Origin: Paenibacillus chondroitinus NBRC 15376
Lineage (GTDB): Bacteria; Bacillota; Bacilli; Paenibacillales; NBRC-103111
Direction of reading: 5' to 3'
NCBI RefSeq assembly: GCF_004000765.1
Contig: NZ_BILW01000015.1
Coordinates: forward strand, 1-64,000
DNA: 64,000 nucleotides
The notes under the pieces: model-generated
What the model was told of the DNA's origin: nothing
Databases searched by the model: none
Seen by the model: the letters and a program-made list of their open reading frames with translations, nothing else
Program-made: the position numbers and the translations under genes
Shown here: piece by piece, positions 44,226 to 54,603 of the stretch
Layout of the letters: each line of letters opens with the position of its first letter
Numbering within the stretch: position 1 is the stretch's first letter

Positions 44226-45326
44226 GTGTCTGAACAACAACCAGGTCTGAGATTCGATATCTACGAGCGTGTTCATTTGCAGGAGGATTTGGCGGGGATA
44301 CAAGAGTTGAATGATGTAGAATTGGTTCCTCACATTCAGGTGCTTACTTTGGATAATCAGGCGATACTTAAAGGAAACTTGCTGCTTACAGGCAACTATG
44401 CCAGCGAAGAAGGGGGAGCACCGCGACTACTTGAACATTTGATTCCGGTTGAGATCACATTGCCCCTGAACCGCATTCATCGTGTAGAAGACATTCAAGT
44501 GGATATTGAGAATTTTGACATTGATTTATTATCAGCAAGAAGTTTGAATGTGACAGGTGTGTTATCCCTGCAGGGCGTCGAAATTGTTTCGGCTCCGGTA
44601 GAGAGCTGGCGGGAAGAAGAGGAAGTTACATTCGTGCATGAGATTAATTTCCCACGGTACGAGCCGCCGCCTGCCAACTATCCGACTCAGCCGATTCAAG
44701 AGAATCCGTCGATTCAACCGATTCCAACGCCTTATATGCAGCCGACTCCCCAGGTTCAGGAGCCAATAGAAGAACAGATGCCAATGCCTACACAAATGCC
44801 AGTGAATGAAGAGCCCGTTCCTGAGCTTGTGCAGCCATCTCCTTCGTCGATTGAGGAAGACGACGGTGAGGACGGCGGCTCGGCAGTCGTAGAAATTGAG
44901 CAAACGGAATTGAAGGTGAGCCCCCATTCGGACAGCACGGTTGTTACGGAGGAGAAAAAGGATCTCAAAGTTGCGTTCGGGAAGAAAGCCAATGAGGCTG
45001 TCGATATCAACCCGTACGGCCTCAAGTCGCTGCTCTCGAAAGCGGGCTCGTATCTTACGGACAAGAGGCGGGCTGAGGAGGAAGCGCAAGCTGCTCTCGC
45101 CGAGGAGTCGCGGATAGACGCCGTTGAGTGGAAGCGCCTGTTTCTTCAAAACCAAACGAATTCGCAAGAGTTCAGAAAGCTGAAAATGTGCATCGTTCAA
45201 AAAGAAGAAACGTTAGAGACGATTGCCAAGCGCTATCAGCTCAACCCGCGTGAGCTGCAGCTGTTGAACAGGCTCGGCGATCAAGAGATTTCCGTAGGGC
45301 AGGTTATTTATCTCCCTAGATCATAA
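44226..45326 (+). CDS. spoVID: SpoVID, spore-coat morphogenetic protein
   Basis: SpoVID is a coat-assembly protein that encases the forespore with SpoIVA and SafA. The 366 residues have an N-terminal SpoVID region (about 1-125: LRFDIYERVHLQED, VQVDIENFDIDLL). A Pro/Gln-rich linker (about 140-215), a charged stretch and a C-terminal LysM domain (about 320-365: IVQKEETLETIAKRYQLN, LPRS end) follow. GGGAGG lies 9 bp before GTG 44226. In B. subtilis spoVID lies between hemL and valS (with ysxE), as here. Confidence 0.9.
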   Translation: MSEQQPGLRFDIYERVHLQEDLAGIQELNDVELVPHIQVLTLDNQAILKGNLLLTGNYASEEGGAPRLLEHLIPVEITLPLNRIHRVEDIQVDIENFDIDLLSARSLNVTGVLSLQGVEIVSAPVESWREEEEVTFVHEINFPRYEPPPANYPTQPIQENPSIQPIPTPYMQPTPQVQEPIEEQMPMPTQMPVNEEPVPELVQPSPSSIEEDDGEDGGSAVVEIEQTELKVSPHSDSTVVTEEKKDLKVAFGKKANEAVDINPYGLKSLLSKAGSYLTDKRRAEEEAQAALAEESRIDAVEWKRLFLQNQTNSQEFRKLKMCIVQKEETLETIAKRYQLNPRELQLLNRLGDQEISVGQVIYLPRS

Positions 45327-45341
45327 GCTGGATACATAGGC

Positions 45342-45384
45342 AAGAGCCTCTGGCCGTTTTCACGGCCGGGGGCTCTTCATTTGT
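45342..45384 (+). terminator. Terminator of spoVID
   Basis: AAGAGCC with GGCCG pairs with CGGCC and GGCTCTT around a TTTTCA loop. Confidence 0.8.
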
Positions 45385-45447
45385 TGCGGAACATCTTTTT
45401 TGAAAGCGGCATATTTTACACATAAACGGTAATACTTGAATGATATA

Positions 45448-45476
45448 TTGACTCTATTTCAAATGTTCGTTATCAT
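45448..45476 (+). promoter_or_regulatory. Sigma-A promoter of the valS T-box
   Basis: TTGACT (45448-45453), a 17-bp spacer and TATCAT (45471-45476). Spacing and -35 are good. Confidence 0.7.
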
Positions 45477-45499
45477 ATGATGTAATCCTTTTGAGTAAT

Positions 45500-45774
45500 A
45501 TTGGAAACGTTGATAGGGAGTAGTAGGCGGAATGCCCTTCAGAGAGTGGAACTGCAGCGCTGAAAGGTTCCATAGGAAGCAACCGAACGAAGTCGCCCTG
45601 GAGTTGTGAATGTGACGGGAAGCGCCCGCGATCCGCGGAGTAGCTTACTTAGCATTTGCCGGCCGCAGCCGTTATCTGTTTGAGAGCCACGCGCTTCATG
45701 TTGAAGCTGCGCGGAATAAAGGTGGTACCACGGAAGCAAGCCTTTCGTCCTTTGCGGGCGGAGGGCTTTTTTTG
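45500..45774 (+). ncRNA. T-box leader controlling valS
   Basis: This leader senses uncharged tRNA-Val. The T-box signature GGTGGTACCACGG (45721-45733), preceded by AATAAA, is followed directly by the terminator. Stem I features AGAGAG, GGAAC/GGTTCC and a GCTGAAAGG apical segment are present near 45540-45575. The valine identity comes from the downstream gene. I could not fix the specifier codon; a GTG at about 45612-45614 is a candidate. Confidence 0.9.
45735..45774 (+). terminator. T-box terminator
   Basis: AGCC-TCGTCC pairs with GGCGGA-GGCT and is followed by seven T residues. The T-box sequence just before it can form the competing antiterminator. Confidence 0.85.
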
Positions 45775-45855
45775 TTTGATTTAACCTAGCAAACGAGCTT
45801 AATAACAGGCCTCAAAAGCCTATTTAACAGAGATAACAGTAATGGAGGTAATCTT

Positions 45856-48525
45856 ATGACCGAAGCGAATGAAACGAAAGAGCAATTGCAAATGCCTACC
45901 ACGTACGACCCCAAAGAAGCGGAGCGAAAGTGGTACGATTACTGGATTAAAAATGAGTTTTTCAAAGCGGGCGGCCGTCCGGACGCGGAAACCTACACCA
46001 TTGTGATTCCGCCGCCTAACGTAACGGGTATGCTGCATATCGGGCATGCGCTGGATTTCACGCTTCAGGATATTTTGGTTCGTACGAAGCGGATGCAAGG
46101 GTATGACACGCTTTGGCTGCCTGGTTCCGACCATGCGGGCATTGCGACACAAACGAAAGTGGAACAAAAGCTCCGCGAGGATGGCCAATCCCGCTATGAT
46201 CTGGGACGCGAGAAGTTCCTGGAGAAAGTTTGGGAATGGAAAGAGCAGTATGCGAACACGATTCGCGAGCAGTGGGCTAAAATGGGCTTTTCTTTGGATT
46301 ATTCCCGTGAGCGTTTCACGCTGGATGAGGGGTTATCCCAAGCCGTTCGTGAAGTTTTCGTCAGCTTGTATGAAAAAGGGCTTATCTACCGCGGAAACTA
46401 TATTATTAACTGGGATCCTGCGGCTCGCACAGCGTTATCTGACATTGAAGTTGAATATAAAGAGGTTCAAGGCGCGCTTTACCATTTGTCTTACAAAACG
46501 ACAGACGGGCTAGATTCCATCGTTGTCGCTACAACGCGTCCTGAAACGATGCTAGGGGATACGGCGGTTGCTGTACATCCGAAGGATGAGCGTTACCAGC
46601 ATTTGATCGGCAAGAAATTGCTGCTTCCAATTGTAAATCGCGAGATTCCGGTTATTGCCGATGAGTATGTTGAGAAAGAGTTCGGAAGCGGAGCTGTGAA
46701 AATTACGCCTGCTCACGACCCGAACGATTTCGAAGTAGGGAAACGCCATGATCTGCCGCAAATTCTTGTCATGGATGAAACGGGTACGATGAATGCGAAT
46801 GCGGGCCCTTACCAAGGCAAAGATCGGTTCGAATGCCGCAAGCAAATCGTTGCTGATCTGAAAGAACAAGGCGTTCTGATCAAAATCGAAGAGCATGTTC
46901 ACCAAGTAGGCCACAGTGAGCGCAGCGGGGCTGTCATCGAGCCGTACTTGTCCACGCAGTGGTTCGTAAAAATGCAGCCGCTTGCCGATCAAGCGATCGA
47001 TGCGCAAAAATCAGGCAAAGGGGTCAACTTCGTACCAGACCGCTTTGAGAAAATTTATTTGAACTGGATTGAAAATGTTCGCGATTGGTGTATTTCCCGT
47101 CAGCTATGGTGGGGTCACCGCATTCCAGCTTGGCATTGCGCGGATTGCGGTCAAATTACGGTATCCCGTGAGGACGCTTCAGCATGTACACACTGCCAAA
47201 GCACGAATCTGAAACAAGATAACGATGTTCTTGATACATGGTTCAGTTCGGCTCTATGGCCGTTCTCCACGTTGGGCTGGCCGAACGATACGGAAGACCT
47301 TAAACGTTACTATCCTACGAATGTTCTAGTAACAGGTTATGATATTATCTATTTCTGGGTAGCTCGCATGATCTTCACAGCCCTTGAATTTACGGAGCAA
47401 ATTCCGTTCAAAGACGTGTTAATGCACGGACTCGTACGCGACTCCGAAGGCCGTAAGATGTCTAAATCGCTTGGCAACGGCGTAGATCCGTTAGAAGTGA
47501 TTGAGAAATATGGCGCAGATGCTATGCGCTATATGATTTCTACGAGCAGCACGCCGGGACAGGATCTCCGCTTCCGTTGGGAGCGAGTGGAGCAGGCTCG
47601 CAATTTTGCCAATAAGATCTGGAATGCATCCCGCTTTGCCCTTATGAATCTCGAAGGCGTTAAGGCTGAAGATATTGATCTGACAGGCCAACTTGGCACA
47701 GCCGATCGCTGGATTCTGCATCGTTTGAACGAAACAGTTCGCGATGTAACTCGCTTGATCGACAGCTATGAATTCGGTGAAACCGGCCGCTTGCTGTATA
47801 ATTTCATCTGGGATGACCTATGTGATTGGTACATTGAGTTCAGTAAATTGAGCCTATACGGCACAGATGCAGCTGCGAAGAAGAAGACGCAATCCGTATT
47901 AGCTTACGTGCTTGATCGTACACAGCGCCTTATTCATCCGTTCATGCCGTTCATCTCCGAAGAAATTTGGCAGCATTTGCCGCATGAAGGCGAAACGATT
48001 ACGCTTGCTTCCTGGCCGACTGAGAACCCGGCGTTCGAATCGCCGGATGCTGTTCGCGAGATGGAGCTGCTGATGGATGCGATCCGTTCCGTTCGTAACA
48101 TCCGCGCCGAGGTTAACGTTCCGATGAGCAAAAAGGTTGAGCTGTTGGTCAAACCGGCAAGCAGTGAGACGCAAAGTATTCTTCAAAGGAACGAAGAGTA
48201 CCTGAAGCGTTTCTGCAACACATCCCTGCTGCAGATCGACGCTGAAATGGGCGCACCGGAGAAAGCGATGACGGCGATCATCACAGGAGCAGAGCTGTTC
48301 TTGCCTCTGGCAGGGCTGATCGATATTGCCCAAGAACTCGTGCGTTTGGATAAAGAGCTGCAAACTCTGCACGGGGAAGTTGAACGTATCGAGAAAAAGC
48401 TGGGCAATGAGGGCTTTGTGGCCAAGGCGCCTGCGAAGGTGATCGAGGAAGAAAAGGCTAAGCTTGCAGATTATGCGGATAAGCGGGATAAAGTGATTGC
48501 TCGTTTAGCGGAATTAAAGGGATAA
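45856..48525 (+). CDS. valS: Valyl-tRNA synthetase
   Basis: ValS charges tRNA-Val. The 889 residues have HIGH at 61-64 ([15 protein letters not shown]), an editing CP1 domain (about 190-350: [13 protein letters not shown]), KMSKS at 534-538 ([11 protein letters not shown]), an anticodon-binding domain, and a C-terminal coiled coil (about 820-885) typical of ValS. GGAGG precedes the ATG. Expression is under the T-box upstream. Confidence 0.97.
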   Translation: MTEANETKEQLQMPTTYDPKEAERKWYDYWIKNEFFKAGGRPDAETYTIVIPPPNVTGMLHIGHALDFTLQDILVRTKRMQGYDTLWLPGSDHAGIATQTKVEQKLREDGQSRYDLGREKFLEKVWEWKEQYANTIREQWAKMGFSLDYSRERFTLDEGLSQAVREVFVSLYEKGLIYRGNYIINWDPAARTALSDIEVEYKEVQGALYHLSYKTTDGLDSIVVATTRPETMLGDTAVAVHPKDERYQHLIGKKLLLPIVNREIPVIADEYVEKEFGSGAVKITPAHDPNDFEVGKRHDLPQILVMDETGTMNANAGPYQGKDRFECRKQIVADLKEQGVLIKIEEHVHQVGHSERSGAVIEPYLSTQWFVKMQPLADQAIDAQKSGKGVNFVPDRFEKIYLNWIENVRDWCISRQLWWGHRIPAWHCADCGQITVSREDASACTHCQSTNLKQDNDVLDTWFSSALWPFSTLGWPNDTEDLKRYYPTNVLVTGYDIIYFWVARMIFTALEFTEQIPFKDVLMHGLVRDSEGRKMSKSLGNGVDPLEVIEKYGADAMRYMISTSSTPGQDLRFRWERVEQARNFANKIWNASRFALMNLEGVKAEDIDLTGQLGTADRWILHRLNETVRDVTRLIDSYEFGETGRLLYNFIWDDLCDWYIEFSKLSLYGTDAAAKKKTQSVLAYVLDRTQRLIHPFMPFISEEIWQHLPHEGETITLASWPTENPAFESPDAVREMELLMDAIRSVRNIRAEVNVPMSKKVELLVKPASSETQSILQRNEEYLKRFCNTSLLQIDAEMGAPEKAMTAIITGAELFLPLAGLIDIAQELVRLDKELQTLHGEVERIEKKLGNEGFVAKAPAKVIEEEKAKLADYADKRDKVIARLAELKG

Positions 48526-48595
48526 TTTCAATAAAACCAACGATTGCCTAGTTACGTATACAAGGTGATTCATATAGTAAATGAGGATGAGATCG

Positions 48596-49972
48596 ATGAA
48601 CGAATTCAAAGACAACCATCCGGCCGCATTCCAAAGCGCGCAAGAAGCGATCTCTTGGATTGTCGGGCGGATGGAGAAACTCGGTATCAAACCGGGACTC
48701 CAACGGATGCAGATGTTGATGGAGAAACTCGGTCACCCTGAACGCAGATTGAAATTCATTCATGTGGCGGGTACGAATGGCAAGGGCTCTACATGCGCTT
48801 ATTTAACTTCTGTCTTGCGGGCATGCGGATATGATGTGGGGACGTTCACGTCCCCGTATTTGGAGAAGTATACGAATCGTATCCAAGTGAACGGTGAGGA
48901 TATTCCAGATGCTGATCTGCTTAGACTGGTGAATGACATGAAGCCTGTGATTGACGAGATTGCCGAAACCGAGCTTGGCGCTCCGTCGATGTTTGAAATT
49001 TCTACGGCGCTCGCTATTATGTACTTCGGCAAGGTGGCTTATCCCGATTACGTCGTATGGGAAACTGGCTTGGGGGGAAGGCTGGATAGCACGAATATCG
49101 TGAATCCGGTCGTAACCGTCATTACCAATGTGGGTCATGACCATATGGACATTCTGGGAGATACCATCGAAAAAGTAGCTGCTGAAAAAGCGGGAATCAT
49201 TAAGGCCGGTGTTCCTATTATTACGGCAGCACAGCCTCATGAAGGCTGGAGCGTTATCGAACAAACGGCGAAAGCCAAGAAAGCGACGCTTTACTCGCTT
49301 GGAGATCAATTCAATTACGCGAATGTGACCAGTCAATTGGATCTTCAGACCTTTGATTTCACGGGTCCATTCCGGCCGATTCCGGGCGTGCCGATTTCGC
49401 TGAATGGCGAACATCAGCTGAAAAATGCCGCAGTGGCCGTGATGACGCTGGAAGTGCTTCGTCAATACTATGCATGCATTGTGGACGATGAGGATTTGTA
49501 CAAAGGGCTGAAAGAGACTCGCTGGCCTGGACGGCTTGAGATGATTTCGAACGAGCCTCGTGTATTGCTCGATGGTGCGCATAATCCTGAAGGTGCCGCG
49601 ACACTTGCTGCTGCACTTCAAACCGTCTATAGCTACCGAAAGCTGAATCTCATGATGGGAATGCTTTCGACAAAGAATCATACGGGCTACCTCAGGCATA
49701 TACTACCATTGGTGGATACACTTATCATTACGGAACCCGATTTTCATAAAAAAGGGGATGCCGAGATGCTCGCGGAGCTAGCACGTGAACTTCTTCATGA
49801 TATGAACCGTCAGGTGAATATCGTGGTTGAGCGCGATTGGAAGCGGGCATTAGAAATCCTTACAAGCAGAACTGAGCAGGATGATCTGGCGGTCGTATCC
49901 GGCACGCTGTATTTAATCTCTGATGTTCGTTCTTGGATTACCTATCAAACCGATTCTGAAAAAGGATGGTGA
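48596..49972 (+). CDS. folC: Folylpolyglutamate synthase / dihydrofolate synthase
   Basis: FolC adds glutamate to folates. The 458 residues carry the ATP-loop GTNGKGST at 59-66, FTSPYLEKYTNRI, VWETGLGGRLDSTN and VLLDGAHNPEGA motifs. GAGG lies 9 bp before ATG 48596; an in-frame ATG at 48581 is less well placed. It lies 70 bp after valS. The next gene, murC, starts 7 bp downstream. Confidence 0.95.
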   Translation: MNEFKDNHPAAFQSAQEAISWIVGRMEKLGIKPGLQRMQMLMEKLGHPERRLKFIHVAGTNGKGSTCAYLTSVLRACGYDVGTFTSPYLEKYTNRIQVNGEDIPDADLLRLVNDMKPVIDEIAETELGAPSMFEISTALAIMYFGKVAYPDYVVWETGLGGRLDSTNIVNPVVTVITNVGHDHMDILGDTIEKVAAEKAGIIKAGVPIITAAQPHEGWSVIEQTAKAKKATLYSLGDQFNYANVTSQLDLQTFDFTGPFRPIPGVPISLNGEHQLKNAAVAVMTLEVLRQYYACIVDDEDLYKGLKETRWPGRLEMISNEPRVLLDGAHNPEGAATLAAALQTVYSYRKLNLMMGMLSTKNHTGYLRHILPLVDTLIITEPDFHKKGDAEMLAELARELLHDMNRQVNIVVERDWKRALEILTSRTEQDDLAVVSGTLYLISDVRSWITYQTDSEKGW

Positions 49973-49979
49973 GAACGGC

Positions 49980-51368
49980 GTGAGTCAAGCAGAACACGTA
50001 CATTTTATAGGCATCGGCGGATACGGCATGAGTGCTATTGCCAAAGTCATGCTTGAAATGGGTTACCGGATATCCGGTTCCGACCTGGCACACCAAGAGT
50101 TAACGGAAAAGTTAAAAGCGAAGGGTGCGCAAGTTTTCATAGGGCATGAAGCTCGCAATGTATCAGGTGCTGATTTGGTTGTTTATTCGACAGCCTTATC
50201 CAAAGATAATGTGGAGATGCAAGCGGCGGAGGAATTAAACATTCCGGTCATTCACCGCTCACAGATGCTGGCAAGACTTATGAACGAACGCAAAGGCATT
50301 GCGGTTGCAGGAGCACACGGCAAAACGACGACCTCCTCAATGATCGCTTTGGTTATGGAAATTTGCGGAATAGATCCGACTTATATTATCGGCGGCGAAA
50401 TCATGAATGTCGGCAGCAATGCCAAAGCAGGCAAAGGTGAATTCGTTGTAGCGGAAGCCGATGAAAGCGATGGTACGTTCCTTCAATATCATCCAACGCT
50501 TGCTCTAGTAAATAACATTGAAGCTGATCATTTAGAGAACTATAATGGCGACTTCGAGAATTTAAAGCAAGCTTATAAGCAATTCCTCAGCCAAGTAAGA
50601 CCTGGTGGAAAAGCGATTGTTTGTCAAGATGATATGTTTTTACGTGAAATGATTCCGGCCATTCAAAGCGAAGTCATCACGTATGGAATAGATAATGACG
50701 CTGACTACGTAGCCAGCGATATTTCGTTAGGCGACCGCAAGGTTACGTTTAACGTTCACAACCAAGGCGCGCTGCTTGGGCAGGTTAGCTTATCTGTGCC
50801 AGGGAAGCACAACGTGTATAACGCATTGGCGACAGTGATCACATGCCTGGAAGCGGGACTGCCTTTTGAGAAGATTGCTGAGGCGATTCAAGAGTTCCGG
50901 GGGGCGAAGCGTAGATTCCAGGTGCTCGGGGAAGTAGAGAACATCCTGGTCATTGATGACTATGCGCATCATCCGACTGAGATTCAAGCAACGATCTCTG
51001 CTGCCAAGGCAACAGGCAAACGGATCATTGCCGTTTTCCAACCACAACGCTATACACGTACCTATTATCTATTTGAGCAATTCAGCCGCTCTTTTGATGA
51101 GGCGGACGAGGTGATTATCACCGATATTTATTCTCCTGCGGGCGAGAAGCGGATTGAGGGAGTAGATTCAGCTAAACTAGTTGAATTGATCAAGAGCAAT
51201 AGCAATCCTAATGTTCAGCACATTGCCACAAGGGAAGATGTTCTTGGGTATTTAATCGATCATGTACAGCCAGGTGATTTGGTGCTGACGATGGGTGCCG
51301 GGGATATCTGGAAAGCGGCCGACGGTTTAGCGAAGTCACTGCGCAAGAAATACGAGACGAACGGTTAG
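49980..51368 (+). CDS. murC: UDP-N-acetylmuramate--L-alanine ligase
   Basis: MurC adds L-Ala to UDP-MurNAc, the first stem-peptide step. The 462 residues have the Rossmann segment VHFIGIGGYGMSAIAKVM, the ATP-loop GAHGKTTTSS at 111-120, VAEADESDGTFLQY, NIEADHLENY and VIDDYAHHPTEI. GTG 49980 is chosen because longer frames run into folC; GGTGAG lies 7 bp upstream. The murC-folC adjacency differs from B. subtilis. A terminator follows. Confidence 0.95.
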   Translation: MSQAEHVHFIGIGGYGMSAIAKVMLEMGYRISGSDLAHQELTEKLKAKGAQVFIGHEARNVSGADLVVYSTALSKDNVEMQAAEELNIPVIHRSQMLARLMNERKGIAVAGAHGKTTTSSMIALVMEICGIDPTYIIGGEIMNVGSNAKAGKGEFVVAEADESDGTFLQYHPTLALVNNIEADHLENYNGDFENLKQAYKQFLSQVRPGGKAIVCQDDMFLREMIPAIQSEVITYGIDNDADYVASDISLGDRKVTFNVHNQGALLGQVSLSVPGKHNVYNALATVITCLEAGLPFEKIAEAIQEFRGAKRRFQVLGEVENILVIDDYAHHPTEIQATISAAKATGKRIIAVFQPQRYTRTYYLFEQFSRSFDEADEVIITDIYSPAGEKRIEGVDSAKLVELIKSNSNPNVQHIATREDVLGYLIDHVQPGDLVLTMGAGDIWKAADGLAKSLRKKYETNG

Positions 51369-51371
51369 AGG

Positions 51372-51413
51372 AAAGATCGCTGTAAGCCAATTGGCTGGAG
51401 GCGGTCTTTTTTT
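51372..51413 (+). terminator. Terminator of murC
   Basis: AGATCGC with AGCC pairs with GGCT and GCGGTCT and is followed by T residues. Confidence 0.85.
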
Positions 51414-51521
51414 GCTTAACCAAACATATTTCAATTCTCTCAATCATAATCTAGTAACAGAAGATTTGGACAAGATGACGGCGGGTCCGTTTCCAAATAC
51501 ATTTTATGAGGAGTGAATGGA

Positions 51522-52868
51522 ATGAGTAAAGCAAGAATCACGTATCGTTTCGACACCAAGGAGCCGGCAGAATCGAACCGTAAAGTGTCGCGAGTACCCG
51601 GTCCTGAAGAAAAGGTGATTCCACTCTATCAGGAAGAGTATAAGGTTGTAACGAATTCTCCCAATGACGGGCAAAACTCAGAGGAGATAACATCCTATCA
51701 ACAAGCTGAGAGAGAGCAAGTAGAAAGCTTGTTTGAACCGCATGCGCTGAATACGTTTACTACGGATTTCGGCAGCTGGAACAGCCAGATTGAGACGGAA
51801 GGCGAAAGAGTCGAGCGAATTATCCGCGAGTCTCAGGCCATTCGGGAACAGCAAGTGAGGGCAGAGGTTCCTGTCCAAAGACAAGAGCCGATAACAGAGC
51901 AAAATCGTGATGAATGGTCGAGCTGGACGCATAAAGGGCCTTATATCGAACCGGAAGTTGGCACTAGATATGCTAAATCAAACGGTGCCCCCTGGATTCG
52001 AATTGCAACCTCCGTAGCAGGAGCTGTCGTGACGGGAGTCGCTTTCGGATTTTTTGTCCTCTCGATGTTCTCGCCATCTGACCGCACCCCGACGGACACA
52101 GCGCCCGGCAAGACTACGATTGCTGTCCCTTCCGCTAACGTAGCGGCTGTTCCTTCGAAAGCGCCGGGCGGTGCTACCAAAATAGGCACAGATCAAGCAG
52201 CTGGCTTGCCTGCAACGGCTGGCGCTGTCACACCGGTTCAAATTCCGGCTAAATCCTATACATTCCTGCAAAATGGGGTGTTCAGCTCCATGCAGAGCGC
52301 TCAAGCCATCCAGGATACGCTGAAGAAGAAAGGTTTGGCATCCGCCCTGGACAGTTCGGATAAGCCCACGATTTTTGTAGGATTTGCCAATAACAAAGAC
52401 GACGCCACGGCCTTGAGACAACAAGTCCAAACCGTGGATAAAACGATAGAAGTGTATATCAAAAGTCTAGACATCCCGGCAGTGACAGGAATTCGTTGGA
52501 GCGGCCAAAAGCCCGATTCAGTGCCTGCTTTCCTAACAGAAGCAAATAAGCTTGTGAATACAATCAATGAATTGGCACTTATTCATCTGGCTGAAACGAA
52601 GCCTAGCGCGCTTTCAGATAGTTCGCTGCAAACGATTCACACTTCTCACCAATCGCTGACTACGTTGTCTACGGCGCTAAATGAAGGCTTAAGCGATGAC
52701 ACTAAGCCTATCGTCCAAAAGATGACATCCTCCTTGAACAGTGCCGTGCAATCGATGGATGAGTACAAGAAAAGCCCTTCCACGGCGATGCTCTGGCAAG
52801 CTCAAACATCCATGATGCAGTACATTCTGGCACAGAAAGATTTGCTGAAGAAAATAAGCGTTTCTTAA
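51522..52868 (+). CDS. SPOR-domain membrane protein, SpoIIB-like
   Basis: This 448-residue protein has a hydrophilic cytoplasmic part (1-155), one membrane helix (about 160-185) and a Pro/Ala/Thr-rich linker. A SPOR-like domain lies at about 245-320 (YTFLQNGVFSSMQSAQAIQDTL, KPTIFVGFANNKDDA), and the rest is helical. SPOR domains bind denuded glycan at division or engulfment sites. Its place before maf and radC fits B. subtilis spoIIB, a sporulation septal protein, but the C-terminal helical part is extra. GAGGAG fixes ATG 51522. Confidence 0.8.
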   Translation: MSKARITYRFDTKEPAESNRKVSRVPGPEEKVIPLYQEEYKVVTNSPNDGQNSEEITSYQQAEREQVESLFEPHALNTFTTDFGSWNSQIETEGERVERIIRESQAIREQQVRAEVPVQRQEPITEQNRDEWSSWTHKGPYIEPEVGTRYAKSNGAPWIRIATSVAGAVVTGVAFGFFVLSMFSPSDRTPTDTAPGKTTIAVPSANVAAVPSKAPGGATKIGTDQAAGLPATAGAVTPVQIPAKSYTFLQNGVFSSMQSAQAIQDTLKKKGLASALDSSDKPTIFVGFANNKDDATALRQQVQTVDKTIEVYIKSLDIPAVTGIRWSGQKPDSVPAFLTEANKLVNTINELALIHLAETKPSALSDSSLQTIHTSHQSLTTLSTALNEGLSDDTKPIVQKMTSSLNSAVQSMDEYKKSPSTAMLWQAQTSMMQYILAQKDLLKKISVS

Positions 52869-52872
52869 CTTG

Positions 52873-52927
52873 AAAAAAACAGGTGTCCTCAGAGCTCGTC
52901 GGAGCTTTGAAAGACACCTGCTTTTTT
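52873..52927. terminator. Bidirectional terminator between the SPOR and amidase genes
   Basis: AACAGGTGTC and GACACCTGCTT form a long stem with AGCTC/GAGCT inside. There is an A-run before and a T-run after, so it serves both convergent genes. Confidence 0.88.
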
Positions 52928-54164
52928 ATTTTGTGAAGTAACGATCTAACAGGGCAGCCATCTCTGCGCGTGTCATCGTTTGCTCCGGTTTGAACGAAGT
53001 ATCTGTGATTCCGTTAATGATGCCCTTCTGTTTCAAAGCATAAATAGCTTTGGCGCTCCACAAATCCGCCGGCACATCGTCAAAAGTTGCCTTAGGGGCC
53101 GGGCTTTGCCCACCACTTTTTGTAGACAATTGAATGAGGCGGTCGAAAAGATAAGCGACTTCGCCACGGGTGATCGGTTGTTCAGGGCGAATCGTTCCAT
53201 CCGCATATCCTTGAAGCAGATTTAATTGTTGCGCTTTGGCAAAAACAGGGCTTGCCCAGTAAGAAGCCGGCAGGTCTTTGTACGTTTGGTCAGCCGTCTG
53301 GCAGCTATATACCGCTGAGGTGACGGTTCCACTTGGCGTACAAGCGGCTGCGAGTTTGTCGAATGAAAACGCCCGATCCATCAAAGTGAGGAATTCCGCT
53401 CTTTTCAAAGCGCGATCCGGTTGATACTGATTGTTTATTCCGTCAATAATGCCTTTATTTTTCATGCGCATAATGGACTCTCTTGCCCAATGCCCAAGGG
53501 TATCTGTGAATAAGGGCGGGGCATAGCCCGCAATGCCGTTGGCAATCCCAACAGCCATTTTCGCTCGAACGGCGTCACTTGCAAGCAATGCTGCATCGCT
53601 GGATTGGTTTAGAAAAGCAGTTTCCACAAGAATACTTGGAATGCTGCCCATTCTCGCTACGTAAACCGCGCTTGGAACTAAACCCAAGTTCTTCGTGCCG
53701 GCTGCCGAAACCAAGGAATCCAGAACATGCTGGGCCAAATCTTTACTGTAGGGTGTCAACTGTTTCATTTTGTCGCTTGCGGGATAATCCTCTTGGGGGT
53801 AATCGTTGTCGTAGTAAAGCACCATGCTGCCTCTGGTTGTGCCGTTCGGATGCGAATTGGCGTGGACGGATACGAATAAATCCGCTTGCAAGGCATCCGT
53901 GAAATTTACGCGCTCCGCGAGTGACCAATACGTGTCATCGGTTCTTGTCAGGACGACCTCGTAACCTCGCTTCGTTAGCTCGTCCCGCAGCTTTTGCGTG
54001 ATGTCGAGATTGACATCTTTCTCCTTCAAACCGTTCAAGCCCAAGGCACCGGGGTCGCTTCCGCCATGTCCGGCATCAAGAACGATTTTATAGGCAAAAG
54101 CTTGATAAGGAAACGCTATCGTAAGTATAAAGGTGAGTAGAACAAGTCTTTTAAGTAAAGTCAT
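52926..54164 (-). CDS. N-acetylmuramoyl-L-alanine amidase with three SLH domains
   Basis: This is a secreted zinc amidase held at the surface by SLH modules. The 412 residues have a signal peptide (1-24), then Amidase_3 (about 25-205) with His in VLDAGHGGSD, Glu in GLKEKDVNLDI, His in VSVHANSHPN and catalytic Glu in ILVETAFLN. Three SLH domains follow (about 220-265, 295-340, 355-405), each with a TRAE/KRAE-type motif. GGAGG lies upstream of ATG 54164 on the minus strand; a TTG 18 bp upstream is less likely. It shares its anchoring type with the SLH protein at 1352. Confidence 0.93.
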   Translation of the reverse strand: MTLLKRLVLLTFILTIAFPYQAFAYKIVLDAGHGGSDPGALGLNGLKEKDVNLDITQKLRDELTKRGYEVVLTRTDDTYWSLAERVNFTDALQADLFVSVHANSHPNGTTRGSMVLYYDNDYPQEDYPASDKMKQLTPYSKDLAQHVLDSLVSAAGTKNLGLVPSAVYVARMGSIPSILVETAFLNQSSDAALLASDAVRAKMAVGIANGIAGYAPPLFTDTLGHWARESIMRMKNKGIIDGINNQYQPDRALKRAEFLTLMDRAFSFDKLAAACTPSGTVTSAVYSCQTADQTYKDLPASYWASPVFAKAQQLNLLQGYADGTIRPEQPITRGEVAYLFDRLIQLSTKSGGQSPAPKATFDDVPADLWSAKAIYALKQKGIINGITDTSFKPEQTMTRAEMAALLDRYFTK

Positions 54165-54310
54165 AAGTTGAAGTACCTCCAAAATCTATCTTACTAGGAA
54201 CAGCTAAGGATGTAAGCAGGTAAGAATCACCATCCGGTTACATTTTTCATGGAAAAAAGTAGAGTGTGCCCGTATAATAGGGCTTGTACATAGAAGAGAG
54301 GATGACAGCG

Positions 54311-54553
54311 ATGAAAAAAGGCACTTTTACCTTAGTCATATTTTTAATCATCGGATTGATAACCGGGATTATTGTCGGCCAGCTGCTGACTCCTGTGCCC
54401 GCTCTATCTTTTTTAACCAAATCGGCCTCGATTACTTGGGATCCAAAGGCAGATCTGCAAGTTGTGAAATATGAGCTGCATCTTCTGGTGAGACTAAATT
54501 TGTGCAGTATTCTTGGATTAGTAGGTGCTTTCCTCCTGTATCGCAAGCTGTAA
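54311..54553 (+). CDS. DUF4321-family membrane protein
   Basis: The 80 residues have two hydrophobic helices (about 6-25 and 55-75) with a short outside loop (PVPALSFLTKSASITWDPKADLQ). This matches DUF4321, a family of unknown function often located upstream of maf. GAGAGG lies before ATG 54311, and TATAAT at 54273-54278 is a probable -10. Function unknown. Confidence 0.85.
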   Translation: MKKGTFTLVIFLIIGLITGIIVGQLLTPVPALSFLTKSASITWDPKADLQVVKYELHLLVRLNLCSILGLVGAFLLYRKL

Positions 54554-54603
54554 TCGGCATTGAATCCTATACGGACATTATCATAAGCTAGGAGTTGTTT
54601 CTG

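Larger units (their letters stand above)
45327..45855 (+). other. Gap of about 529 bp before valS
   Basis: The gap holds no protein gene. It contains the spoVID terminator, a sigma-A promoter, the valS T-box leader with its terminator, and about 80 bp to the valS start. Confidence 0.9.
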
